Shown piece by piece: positions 1 to 6,576 of a stretch of DNA of 9,553 nt. The stretch is from an uncultured Propionibacteriaceae bacterium (GTDB taxonomy: Bacteria > Actinomycetota > Actinomycetes > Propionibacteriales > Propionibacteriaceae), in assembly GCA_936941515.1 (NCBI GenBank), contig CAKZJI010000072.1, positions 1 to 9,553 on the forward strand, in the 5' to 3' direction. Within the stretch, counting starts at the first letter, position 1. Each line of letters begins with the position of its first letter. The notes below the pieces were generated by a model. It was not told the DNA's origin, ran no database searches, and saw only the letters and a list, made by a program, of their open reading frames with translations. A program made the translations under genes and the position numbers.

Positions 1-1669
1 CCCCGTCGGCCTCCCGTTTCATGACGGGGATCACATCCTGCAGGGGCGCATTCGACATGATCACACCGGCGGCATGAACCCCCCACTGCCGCTTCAGCCC
101 CTCAATGCCCTTGGCGGCCTCCACCACCGTCTTGACGTCGGACTCGGCGGTGTAGAGCTCCCGAAACTCCTGGCCCTCCGCGTAGCGCTTGTGCTCCGGA
201 TTGAACAGGTCGGGGAGCTTGACTCCCTTGCCCATCACATCCGGGGGCATGGCCTTGGTGATCCGCTCCCCCAGCGCGAAGGGCATGTCCAGCACCCGGG
301 AGGCGTCTTTGACGGCGGCCTTCGCCTTGATGGATCCGTAGGTGACGATCTGGGCGACCTTGTCGGACCCGTATTTGTGGGTGACGTACTGGATGACCTC
401 ACCGCGGCGGCGATCGTCGAAGTCGATGTCGAAGTCCGGCATTGAGACCCGCTCGGGGTTGAGGAACCGCTCGAACAGCAGGCCGTGCGCGATGGGGTCC
501 AGATCCGTGATCCGCAGCGCATAGGCGCACATCGAGCCTGCGCCGGAGCCACGACCGGGTCCGACCCGGATGCCGTTGCGCTTGGCCCAGTTGATGAAGT
601 CCGCAACCACCAGGAAGTACCCAGTGAAGCCCATCGTGGAGATGATCTGGGCCTCGAACTCCGCCCGATCAAGCACCTCGTCGGGAATGCCGTCGGGATA
701 TCGCTCATGGAGCCCCCGATCAACCTCCTTGTGGAACCAGGAGTCCTCTGTCTCACCGTCCGGGCAGTCGAAACGGGGCATGTAGGTTCCCATGCCCTCC
801 TCGAATGCCGTCTCGATCCGCTCGGCGATGGCGAGGGTGTTGTCGCAGGCCTCCGGCAGGTCTTTGAAGAGGGCCCGCATCTCATCGGGCGATTTCAGGT
901 AGTAGCCGGAGCCATCAAAACGGAAGCGATCAGTCTGCGCTTTGCGGGAGCCGGCGGAGACGCACAGCAGGGTGTCGTGGGCGTCGGCGTCTTCAGCATG
1001 CACATAGTGGAGGTCGTTGGTGGCAACGAGCGGTAGACCCAGGTCACGAGCCAGGTTCAGCAGATCCTGACGTACTCGGTTCTCGATGGCCAGGCCGTGG
1101 TCCATCAGCTCAACGTAGAAGTTCTCCCTGCCGAAGATGTCCCGGAACTCGGCCGCCGCGGCCACGGCGTTGTCGTACTGCCCGAGCCTGAGGAAAGTCT
1201 GCACCTCCCCCGAGGGGCAGCCCGTGGTGGCGATAAGGCCCTTGCCGTATTCAGCCAGCAGCTCCCGGTCCGCCCGGGGCTTGTAGAAGAACCCCTCCAG
1301 GGAGCTGCGGGAGCTCAGCTTGAAGAGGTTGTGCATGGCCGCCTGGTCGGATGCCCACATCGTCATGTGGGTGTAGGCACCCTTGGACGCCACGTCCTCG
1401 CCAGTGCCGTCACCGAACTGGACGCGCTTCCGTTCGGAGCGGTGGGTGCGGGGCGTGAGGTAGGCCTCAAGACCGATAATGGGCTTCACATCGTAGTTCT
1501 TCGAGGCCTTGTAGAACTCGTAGGCGCCGAACAGATTGCCGTGATCCGTCATCGCCAGCGCAGGCATCCCCATGCGCTCGGCGCCCTCGAACAGATCGTG
1601 GATCCGGGCGGCGCCATCCAGCATGGAGAATTCTGTGTGGCAGTGCAGGTGCACGAACGAATCACCCAC
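1..1669 (-). CDS. dnaE: DNA polymerase III alpha subunit, N-terminal 556 residues (runs off window)
   Basis: Catalytic subunit of the replicative DNA polymerase, which extends primers at the fork together with the beta clamp. Reading the minus strand from a GTG at 1669 gives an open frame to the window edge. The N-terminal PHP domain shows HLHCHTEFS (residues 7-15) and MTDHG (40-44), metal-ligand motifs that are intact in actinobacterial DnaE1, where this domain is known to proofread. The polymerase core shows GPGRGSGAGS and the catalytic motif PDFDIDF at 411-417, with D412 and D414 as the first two active-site aspartates. The visible end reads GVHAAGVIMS, and the third catalytic aspartate would lie just beyond the edge. 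I chose GTG 1669 because AGGAG sits five bases upstream; an in-frame ATG at 1684 would add five residues but places that Shine-Dalgarno inside the gene. Identity is near certain; the C-terminal half is not visible. Confidence 0.97.
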   Translation of the reverse strand, partial: MGDSFVHLHCHTEFSMLDGAARIHDLFEGAERMGMPALAMTDHGNLFGAYEFYKASKNYDVKPIIGLEAYLTPRTHRSERKRVQFGDGTGEDVASKGAYTHMTMWASDQAAMHNLFKLSSRSSLEGFFYKPRADRELLAEYGKGLIATTGCPSGEVQTFLRLGQYDNAVAAAAEFRDIFGRENFYVELMDHGLAIENRVRQDLLNLARDLGLPLVATNDLHYVHAEDADAHDTLLCVSAGSRKAQTDRFRFDGSGYYLKSPDEMRALFKDLPEACDNTLAIAERIETAFEEGMGTYMPRFDCPDGETEDSWFHKEVDRGLHERYPDGIPDEVLDRAEFEAQIISTMGFTGYFLVVADFINWAKRNGIRVGPGRGSGAGSMCAYALRITDLDPIAHGLLFERFLNPERVSMPDFDIDFDDRRRGEVIQYVTHKYGSDKVAQIVTYGSIKAKAAVKDASRVLDMPFALGERITKAMPPDVMGKGVKLPDLFNPEHKRYAEGQEFRELYTAESDVKTVVEAAKGIEGLKRQWGVHAAGVIMSNAPLQDVIPVMKREADG

Positions 1670-1745
1670 AGTGACTCCTCTCATCCGGCCGATGGGGCTC
1701 CACCCTACCCTTGGATGGCGTTGGGATCTGGGTATGCTGGGCCTC
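1670..1745. promoter_or_regulatory. Divergent promoter region between dnaE and the DUF1707 gene
   Basis: This 76-base spacer must serve two genes transcribed away from each other. On the plus strand, TATGCT at 1733-1738 lies exactly seven bases before the ATG at 1746. A poor -35 candidate, TTGGAT at 1711-1716, lies 16 bases further up. This predicts transcription starting at the A of the ATG, a leaderless mRNA, and no Shine-Dalgarno is visible. On the minus strand, TAGGGT (1707-1702) is a possible -10 for dnaE, which would give a short leader containing the AGGAG. No convincing -35 was found for dnaE. The boxes are read by eye and are inferred, not proven. Confidence 0.4.
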
Positions 1746-2384
1746 ATGCCGCAGCCAGATCACTTGCGCTGCTCGGATGCGGATCGTTTCGCTGTGGAGC
1801 AGTTGCTGAACGACGCCTATAGCGATGGCCGCCTGAACCGGGAGGAGCACGACGAGCGTCTCAGCCAGGTCTGGGGGGCCAAGACGTTCGGAGAGTTGAA
1901 GACCGTGACGACGGATCTTGTTCCCGTCACCTCGGCGCCCACGTCCAAGACGGTGGGCCCCACCGACGGCGATCATCCATGGGCAGTGGTCGATCCCCGT
2001 GGAGCCACGCAGCAAACCAGAAGCTTCGTCGCCATCCTCGGCAGCACGAAACGCGACTCAGACGTGCGGGTGCACGCCAGCAATCAGATCGTCAGCATCC
2101 TCGGCGACGTCCACATCGACATGACCTCAGCCGTCTTCGAGGCCCAATCATGCAGGATCAACGTCTCGGCCGTCATGGGGGATGCCGTGCTGCGCGTACC
2201 CGCAGGGGTCAGGGTCCGCAACGAGATCGCCAGCATTCTCGGCGACACAAAGGTCAAGGGTCTGGAGCCCGGGGAGGAGGGCCCGGAGCTAATCCTGACA
2301 GGCGTCTGCATCATGGGGGACGTCAAAGTCTACGGCCCGGGTCACAAGTCGTTTTTCAAGAAGTTCAACAGAGAGCTTCCCTGA
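1746..2384 (+). CDS. DUF1707 protein with C-terminal LiaF-like (DUF2154-type) domain
   Basis: A 212-residue protein with no signal peptide and no membrane segment. Residues about 7-59 are a DUF1707 domain: the RCSDADRF opening, GRLNREEHDERL and the KTFGELKTVTTDL ending are typical. After a linker (about 60-90), the rest is a beta-rich repeat resembling the C-terminal domain of LiaF. It has five hairpin-like turns of the form ILGS, ILGD or MGD, with glycines at 99, 120, 145, 166 and 191. In Firmicutes LiaF restrains the kinase LiaS; here the gene lies immediately upstream of a kinase/regulator pair, so a similar partner role is plausible but inferred. I preferred ATG 1746 over the in-frame ATG 1734 because DUF1707 proteins begin a few residues before the R(A/C)SDADR motif, and because TATGCT seven bases upstream suggests a leaderless start. 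An in-frame ATG at 1572 lies inside dnaE on the other strand and is unlikely. Confidence 0.85.
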   Translation: MPQPDHLRCSDADRFAVEQLLNDAYSDGRLNREEHDERLSQVWGAKTFGELKTVTTDLVPVTSAPTSKTVGPTDGDHPWAVVDPRGATQQTRSFVAILGSTKRDSDVRVHASNQIVSILGDVHIDMTSAVFEAQSCRINVSAVMGDAVLRVPAGVRVRNEIASILGDTKVKGLEPGEEGPELILTGVCIMGDVKVYGPGHKSFFKKFNRELP

Positions 2385-2479
2385 GAGCTTGAGGGGTGGA
2401 GGATTGTCGGGCTAGCCTCACCCCCGCTGACCAGTCAGCAGGATATGGGCCGAGCGCTGCAGCCGAGAGAATGTGAGAC
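2385..2479 (+). promoter_or_regulatory. Candidate promoter region of the kinase/regulator pair
   Basis: This 95-base gap separates the DUF1707 gene from the kinase gene, so a separate promoter is possible. One reading pairs TTGAGG (2390-2395) with TAGCCT (2413-2418), spaced by 17 bases. This would put the transcription start at the edge of the palindrome at 2426-2439. Another reading uses GAGAAT (2467-2472), seven bases before the ATG at 2480, as a weak -10 of a leaderless transcript; the palindrome would then be centred near -47, a common activator position. The only ribosome-binding candidates are weak purine stretches (GAGAG). No terminator with a T tract follows the DUF1707 gene, so read-through is also possible. 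Confidence 0.3.
2426..2439. repeat. 14-bp palindrome, possible operator
   Basis: GCTGAC-CA-GTCAGC is a perfect 6-2-6 inverted repeat in the gap before the kinase gene. With a two-base centre it is too tight to fold as an RNA hairpin, so a site for a dimeric DNA-binding protein is the likelier reading. NarL-family regulators bind inverted half-sites separated by two bases (7-2-7 in NarL itself). The response regulator encoded at 3730-4371 is therefore the obvious candidate, as autoregulation. This is inference from geometry and position only. Confidence 0.35.
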
Positions 2480-2692
2480 ATGACAGAAACCACTGCCCCT
2501 CGGGCCCGCTTCGGGGCCCATGTGGGCTACCTACTCCTCGGCTTTCCGCTGCGTCTGATCACCTTCATGCTGATCATCATCAGCATCGCCCTGGGAGCCA
2601 GCACGGCAATCCTGGGCTTTGGGCTGCTCATCCTGACCGGCGGCTTGCTCATGGCCCGATCCGCAGCCCAGGTGGAACGCCGCTCCCAGTAG
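2480..2692 (+). CDS. N-terminal half of sensor domain of a split histidine kinase
   Basis: Seventy residues from ATG 2480 to TAG 2690-2692. Residues about 17-37 and 39-59 are two hydrophobic membrane segments, followed by a short basic tail (VERRSQ). This is the usual opening of the actinobacterial 'putative sensor' domain (PF13796 type), which precedes a HisKA_3/HATPase kinase. The family normally continues from the basic tail through a proline-rich linker into a conserved DP-SW motif and further membrane helices. Exactly that continuation is found in the same frame after the stop (TLLG, then a P-rich stretch, then DPQSW). I therefore read this as the first part of one gene interrupted by a nonsense codon rather than a free-standing small membrane protein. 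A stand-alone 70-residue membrane peptide remains possible. Confidence 0.7.
   Translation: MTETTAPRARFGAHVGYLLLGFPLRLITFMLIIISIALGASTAILGFGLLILTGGLLMARSAAQVERRSQ
2690..2692 (+). other. In-frame amber codon interrupting the kinase gene
   Basis: TAG at codon 71 of the frame beginning at 2480. The frame on both sides is the same and is otherwise open to 3742, so a single base substitution rather than an indel would account for the break. In the 24 codons between the stop and the GTG at 2765 there is no in-frame ATG, GTG or TTG. No long homopolymer lies at the site, which argues against slippage. Confidence 0.85.
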
Positions 2693-2764
2693 ACGCTCCT
2701 GGGACGTGAGCCGGCCCCCTCCGCATATCTTCCCACCCCCCAGGCCCCTGGCCTGATCAACCGG

Positions 2765-3742
2765 GTGAAGCACACCCTGAAGGATCCGCAGTCCTGGTAC
2801 GACGTGCTCTGGGTTGCCGTCTCCTTCTTCACCTCCATCCTGACCTGGTCGCTGTCACTGATCTGGCTCGTGCTCTCCACAATTGCTGTGCTCGGCCCCC
2901 TCAGCATCTGGGTGCTGAACCGATTCGGCTTCCATAGCGAAGGGATTGCCCACCTGCTGGGACTCCCTTTTCCGGACATCATCAACACCATCTTCTACAT
3001 TGCGATCGGCATTCCCGCAGCCCTCAAGGCCCCGGCCGTCCTACACAGCCTGGCGAACCTTCAGGCGAACATCGGCGAGCTGCTGCTGAACCAGCGTGCC
3101 CGCGCCGATTTCCGAGTGAGCCAGCTGCAGGAGTCCCGCGCCGCGGCCCAGCGCGCCGAGTCGGGGGCGCTGAGACGTCTGGAACGCGACATCCACGACG
3201 GACCGCAGCAACGTCTGGTGCGGCTGAACATGGATCTGGCGCGGGCACGCAAGCAAATGGCACGCGACCCACAGCATGCTGATGCCATCCTGGGAGCCGC
3301 CATGAACCAGACCCAGGAGACGCTCGCAGAGCTGCGACAGCTCTCCCGCGGCATCGCGCCGCCGGTGCTGGTCGACCGTGGGCTTGAGGCCGCCATCGAT
3401 GAGACCGCTGCCCGCTCCGCCATCCCCGTGACCGTCTACTCCAGCCTCCCCGACAAGCTGTCGTCCCACGTCGAGCAGGCCGCCTACTTCGTGGTCTCGG
3501 AATCACTAGTCAATGCCAACAAGCACTCCGGGGCGACCCTCATCGAGCTGGTCACCGCCGTCCAGGACGGCTTGCTGTACATCACCATCACCGACGACGG
3601 GATCGGAGGCGCCTCGACTGCGAAGGGGCATGGCCTGACTGGGCTTGAGGAACGCCTCCACGGCGTCGAGGGTCGACTGAAGGTGACCTCCCCCCTGGGG
3701 GGGCCAACCACGATCGAAGCGGTCATCCCATGCGAGTCCTGA
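2765..3742 (+). CDS. Sensor histidine kinase, C-terminal part (membrane helices, HisKA_3, HATPase)
   Basis: Kinase of the NarX/LiaS/DesK class. Numbering from GTG 2765 (325 residues), membrane segments lie at about 14-50 and 70-95. The dimerisation/phosphoacceptor helix has the H-box RDIHDGPQQRL with H144 as the phosphorylated histidine. The HATPase domain carries the N-box ESLVNANKHSG (N250, N252), the G1 box TDDGIGG (276-282) and the G2 box GHGLTGL (288-294), so all catalytic motifs are intact. The coding frame continues unbroken upstream to the amber at 2690, and DPQSW (residues 7-11) is a sensor-domain motif, so the true gene probably began at 2480. GTG 2765 is only a formal start: no Shine-Dalgarno precedes it. 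The 3' end overlaps the regulator by 13 bases. A C6-T-G7 tract at 3690-3703 lies near the end. Function is clear; whether the kinase is made depends on the stop being real, suppressed, reinitiated or an error. Confidence 0.85.
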   Translation: MKHTLKDPQSWYDVLWVAVSFFTSILTWSLSLIWLVLSTIAVLGPLSIWVLNRFGFHSEGIAHLLGLPFPDIINTIFYIAIGIPAALKAPAVLHSLANLQANIGELLLNQRARADFRVSQLQESRAAAQRAESGALRRLERDIHDGPQQRLVRLNMDLARARKQMARDPQHADAILGAAMNQTQETLAELRQLSRGIAPPVLVDRGLEAAIDETAARSAIPVTVYSSLPDKLSSHVEQAAYFVVSESLVNANKHSGATLIELVTAVQDGLLYITITDDGIGGASTAKGHGLTGLEERLHGVEGRLKVTSPLGGPTTIEAVIPCES

Positions 3743-4371
3743 TAGCCGACGACTCCGTCCTGCTGAGGGAGGGCCTCACCTTCATCCTGAACGACGGCGG
3801 CCACGAGGTGATCGCCGCTGTCGGGAGCGGCACAGAGCTGGTTCCTCAGGCGCTGGAGCTGCGTCCTGAGCTGGTCGTCACCGACATCCGCATGCCCCCA
3901 TCCAACACAGACGAGGGTTTACGGGCCGCCGTCGAGATCCGGAGGCATTGGGCCGACGCCCCGATCCTGTTGCTGAGCCAGTACGTGGTCGCCGCTTATG
4001 TCCAGGAGCTGCTCGCCGATGGCGGCAGCCACCTGGGTTATCTCCTGAAAGACCGCGTGGCCGACATCGACACCTTTCTCGACGCCGTCGACCGGGTGGC
4101 TGATGGCGGCCTCGTGCTGGATCCCGAGGTGGTCAGCCAGGTGTTCGGACGCGGCAGGAGCAATGATCCGCTGCAGCAGCTCACCCCACGGGAACGCGAG
4201 GTCCTGGAGTTGATGGCCGAGGGGCACACGAATACCGGCATCGCACAGCGCCTGTTCGTGACCGAGGGGGCGATTGAGAAGCACACGCAGCGGATCTTCG
4301 GGAAACTCGGCCTACACCCCGACCCGAGTGTCCACCGCCGTGTCAAGGCCGTGCTGACGCTGCTGGGGTAG
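3730..4371 (+). CDS. NarL/LuxR-family response regulator
   Basis: A 213-residue cytoplasmic transcription regulator, the partner of the kinase just upstream. The receiver domain (about 1-120) has the acidic pair D7 and D8, the phosphoacceptor D52 within VVTDIRMPP, S83 as the conserved Ser/Thr and K107 in GYLLKD, so it should be phosphorylatable. The stretch MPPSNTDEGLRAA is typical of actinobacterial regulators paired with sensor-domain kinases. The LuxR-type helix-turn-helix spans about 151-195, from LTPREREVLELMAEG to IFGKLGL. The ATG at 3730 lies inside the last codons of the kinase with no strong ribosome-binding site, which suggests translational coupling. If the kinase were truly dead, this regulator might depend on cross-phosphorylation or act unphosphorylated. 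A role in envelope stress is inferred from the LiaF-like neighbour, not shown. Confidence 0.95.
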   Translation: MRVLIADDSVLLREGLTFILNDGGHEVIAAVGSGTELVPQALELRPELVVTDIRMPPSNTDEGLRAAVEIRRHWADAPILLLSQYVVAAYVQELLADGGSHLGYLLKDRVADIDTFLDAVDRVADGGLVLDPEVVSQVFGRGRSNDPLQQLTPREREVLELMAEGHTNTGIAQRLFVTEGAIEKHTQRIFGKLGLHPDPSVHRRVKAVLTLLG

Positions 4372-4386
4372 TCACCGAGCCCTGCC

Positions 4387-4411
4387 GGCATTCCCCAGAT
4401 CCCTGGATGCC
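4387..4411. terminator. Hairpin between convergent genes, possible bidirectional terminator
   Basis: Between the regulator stop (4371) and the trpA stop (4430) the sequence can fold as GGCAT and CCAG pairing with CTGG and ATGCC. The loop is ATCC, with a three-base bulge (TCC) on one side, giving nine paired bases in all. No T tract follows on either strand, so it is not a classical intrinsic terminator; high-GC actinobacteria often use such stem-only structures. Its position between two converging genes is the best support. Confidence 0.4.
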
Positions 4412-4429
4412 CCTGGAGGGTCAGCGAAG

Positions 4430-5278
4430 TCACACCCTGGCGCGTTCCACTCCCGATGCCAGGTCGTCCACCAGAAGCCGCAGTCGGCGCAGGTCACCCT
4501 CCAGGTCCCTGCCATCCGAGTCCAGGCACTTCAGCAGGGCAGAGCCGACGATCACCAGGTCGGCGTAGGCTCCGATCTCCGCGGCCTGGCTGCCGTCGGA
4601 CACGCCGAGGCCGATGCCGATGGGCAGGCTGTAGTCCACTTCCCTGGCCCGCCCCACAATCACTGGGGCCGCATCCGAGGTCGAGTCACGGGCCCCTGTC
4701 ACCCCCATCACGCTGGTGGCGTATACCCAGCCGCGGCAGGAGCGCATCGTCAGGTCGATGCGCTCCCTCGTCGAGGATGGAGCGATGAGGAAGATCCGGT
4801 CCAGCCCGTGACGGTCGGTGGCCTCGAACCACTCCGGGCAGTCCTCCGGGGGCAGGTCGGGGGTGATCGTTCCAGCTCCACCCGCGGCTGCGAGATCGCG
4901 GGCGAAGTTGTCGGGGCCATATGCCTCAATGAGGTTCCAATAGGTCATGACCATCGGTGTCGCTCCACAGGCCGCCACTGCCTCAACGGCCCGGAATGCG
5001 TCACGGGTCCGCACCCCGCGTTCGCGGGCCCTCAGCGCGGCGTGCTGGATCACTAGGCCGTCCATCAGCGGGTCGGAGTACGGAATGCCGATCTCCACGA
5101 TGTCGACGCCGCGCCCCGTGGTTCCCTCCGTCAACGCCCTCATGGCCTTCAAGGAACCCTCCACCGTGGGATAGCCGACGGGCAGATATCCGACGAGGGC
5201 AGGACGCCCCTGTTCGACACAGTCTGCGACACGGCTCCCAGAGATGCCGAGTCTGCTGGGGTCGCTGAATATGGTCAC
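4430..5278 (-). CDS. trpA: Tryptophan synthase alpha chain
   Basis: Cleaves indole-3-glycerol phosphate to indole and glyceraldehyde 3-phosphate; the indole is channelled to the beta subunit within the alpha2-beta2 complex. The protein has 282 residues, slightly longer than the usual ~265-270. The active-site stretch [14 protein letters not shown] places the catalytic glutamate at E62 and the aspartate at D73. [12 protein letters not shown] and the late [13 protein letters not shown] form the phosphate-binding half of the TIM barrel. Start choice: GTG at 5278, preceded by a strong GGAGG six bases upstream and overlapping the trpB stop by four bases (GTGA). An ATG at 5371 is in frame but lies inside trpB and would add 31 unrelated residues. 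Expression is very probably coupled to trpB. The hairpin at 4387-4411 is the nearest downstream terminator candidate. Confidence 0.96.
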   Translation of the reverse strand: MTIFSDPSRLGISGSRVADCVEQGRPALVGYLPVGYPTVEGSLKAMRALTEGTTGRGVDIVEIGIPYSDPLMDGLVIQHAALRARERGVRTRDAFRAVEAVAACGATPMVMTYWNLIEAYGPDNFARDLAAAGGAGTITPDLPPEDCPEWFEATDRHGLDRIFLIAPSSTRERIDLTMRSCRGWVYATSVMGVTGARDSTSDAAPVIVGRAREVDYSLPIGIGLGVSDGSQAAEIGAYADLVIVGSALLKCLDSDGRDLEGDLRRLRLLVDDLASGVERARV

Positions 5279-6513
5279 GGCATTCCTCCAACGGTCTTGT
5301 CGGGCTGCCCCCTCAGGCCAAAATGCTCGAAGGCCGTGGCGACGTCCTTGTCCCCCCGGCCGCTGAGGCACACGAGGATCCTGGGGCGGGCGGTAGGGTC
5401 CTGCTGAGCCAGCTGGAGCCCGAGGCGGCGGGCACCTGCCACGGCATGCGCAGACTCGATGGCGGGGATGATGCCCTCGGTGCGGGTCAGCAGACGGAAG
5501 GCCTCCATCGCCTCCGCATCAGTGACGGGCTCGTAGTGGGCACGGCCCGTCTCAGCAAGCCATGCATGCTCCGGCCCGACCCCCGGGTAGTCCAGACCCG
5601 CGGAGATCGAGTGCGACTCGATGGTCTGCCCATCCTCATCCTGCAGCACCCGGGTGCGCGCCCCGTGCAGCACACCGACGCTGCCCGCGCTGATGGTCGC
5701 GGCGTGACGGCTCGTCTCCACGCCCTCACCACCGGCCTCGAAGCCGTACAGCTGAACGGAGTCGTCGCCGATGAAGTCATAGAAGACTCCGATGGCATTG
5801 GAGCCTCCACCGACGCAGGCCGCAACATAGTCGGGAAGCCCGCCGTGCTCTTGGAGCATCTGCTGACGTGATTCGGTGGAGATGATGCGCTGGAGTTCCC
5901 GGACGAGCACCGGAAAGGGATGAGGCCCGCCGACGGTCCCAATCAGATAGTGGGTGGTCTCCACTGTGGTCACCCAGTCCCGCATAGCCTCGTTCATGGC
6001 ATCCTTCAGGGTGCGGGAACCGGCCGCGACAGCGTAGACCTCGGCTCCCAGCAGCTGCATCCGGGCAACATTGAGGGCCTGTCGTCTCGTGTCGATCTCC
6101 CCCATGTACACCCGGCACTCCAATCCCAGCAAGGCGGCAGCCGTGGCGGTGGCGACGCCGTGCTGGCCCGCTCCGGTCTCGGCGATCACCCGCCGTTTAC
6201 CCATCCGCCTGGTCAGCAGCGCCTGCCCCAGCACATTGTTGATCTTGTGCGCACCCGTGTGGTTGAGGTCCTCACGTTTCAGATAGATGGTGGCGTTCCC
6301 GCAGTGCGCGGAGAAATTCTCGGCCACCGTCACCGGTGTCGGGCGGCCTGCGTAGCTGCGTTGAAGCCTCGCCAGCTCAGCCTGGAACTCCGGATCCCGC
6401 TGAGCGGCCTGGAACTCGGTCTCCAACTCGCTGAGGGCGGCCCGCAGGGCCTCCGGAACGAAGGTGCCACCGAACCGGCCGAAATGGCCGCGGGCGTCGG
6501 GCTGTGAGAACAT
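5275..6513 (-). CDS. trpB: Tryptophan synthase beta chain
   Basis: PLP-dependent subunit that condenses indole with serine to give tryptophan. The 412 residues match the usual length of TrpB1. The opening [15 protein letters not shown] is diagnostic. HTGAHKINN contains the PLP Schiff-base lysine K90, AETGAGQHG contains the catalytic glutamate E112, and GGGSNAIG (235-242) is the cofactor phosphate-binding loop. CLSGRGDKD near the C-terminus is also conserved. The last codons overlap trpA. Unlike its neighbours it does not overlap the upstream gene: 62 bases separate it from trpC, and there is no clear Shine-Dalgarno before the ATG. A TAGGCT box seven bases before the ATG suggests that trpB may also be transcribed from its own leaderless promoter, so trpBA could be partly uncoupled from hisI-trpE-trpC. 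Confidence 0.97.
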   Translation of the reverse strand: MFSQPDARGHFGRFGGTFVPEALRAALSELETEFQAAQRDPEFQAELARLQRSYAGRPTPVTVAENFSAHCGNATIYLKREDLNHTGAHKINNVLGQALLTRRMGKRRVIAETGAGQHGVATATAAALLGLECRVYMGEIDTRRQALNVARMQLLGAEVYAVAAGSRTLKDAMNEAMRDWVTTVETTHYLIGTVGGPHPFPVLVRELQRIISTESRQQMLQEHGGLPDYVAACVGGGSNAIGVFYDFIGDDSVQLYGFEAGGEGVETSRHAATISAGSVGVLHGARTRVLQDEDGQTIESHSISAGLDYPGVGPEHAWLAETGRAHYEPVTDAEAMEAFRLLTRTEGIIPAIESAHAVAGARRLGLQLAQQDPTARPRILVCLSGRGDKDVATAFEHFGLRGQPDKTVGGMP

Positions 6514-6526
6514 GCGCGTCAGCCTA
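6514..6526 (-). promoter_or_regulatory. Candidate internal leaderless promoter of trpB
   Basis: On the minus strand TAGGCT (6526-6521) is followed by exactly seven bases and then the trpB ATG (6513). The box fits the TANNNT -10 pattern of actinobacterial promoters, and the distance puts the transcription start at the A of the ATG. No clear -35 is visible 16-19 bases upstream. The absence of a Shine-Dalgarno at this gene supports a leaderless start. The same hexamer and spacing occur before the gene at 9302. Confidence 0.4.
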
Positions 6527-6540
6527 CAGGCATGTGCGGG

Positions 6541-6576
6541 GACGCCGCCTCACCGTCCAAGAGGGACAGCGGCGTC
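6541..6576 (-). terminator. Hairpin in the trpC-trpB gap (terminator-like or mRNA-stabilising)
   Basis: An eight-base perfect stem joins GACGCCGC (6541-6548) and GCGGCGTC (6569-6576). The 20-base intervening stretch can itself form a four-base stem (GTCC with GGAC around AAGAG). One arm touches the trpC stop codon. No T tract follows. It could reduce transcription into trpB, or protect the 3' end of hisI-trpE-trpC mRNA after processing. The position just before a candidate trpB promoter favours a boundary role, by inference. Confidence 0.4.

Noticed and set aside
235..1036. Long open frames on the plus strand and in another minus frame within 74-1822.
   Set aside because: They are opposite or out of frame to dnaE, whose PHP and polymerase motifs are unmistakable, and their translations are low-complexity R/P/S or G/V-rich.
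2371..2390. Direct repeat GAGAGCTT at 2371-2378 and 2383-2390 around the stop of the DUF1707 gene.
   Set aside because: Two short copies, one of them coding, with no partner elsewhere; no reason to regard it as functional.
4383..4390. TGCCGGCA eight-base palindrome in the convergent spacer.
   Set aside because: Too short and GC-rich to stand out; it partly overlaps the larger 4387-4411 hairpin, which explains the region better.
5279..5371. A 31-residue N-terminal extension of TrpA starting at ATG 5371.
   Set aside because: It lies inside trpB, has no resemblance to TrpA, and the GTG at 5278 has a strong GGAGG and a four-base overlap with the trpB stop.
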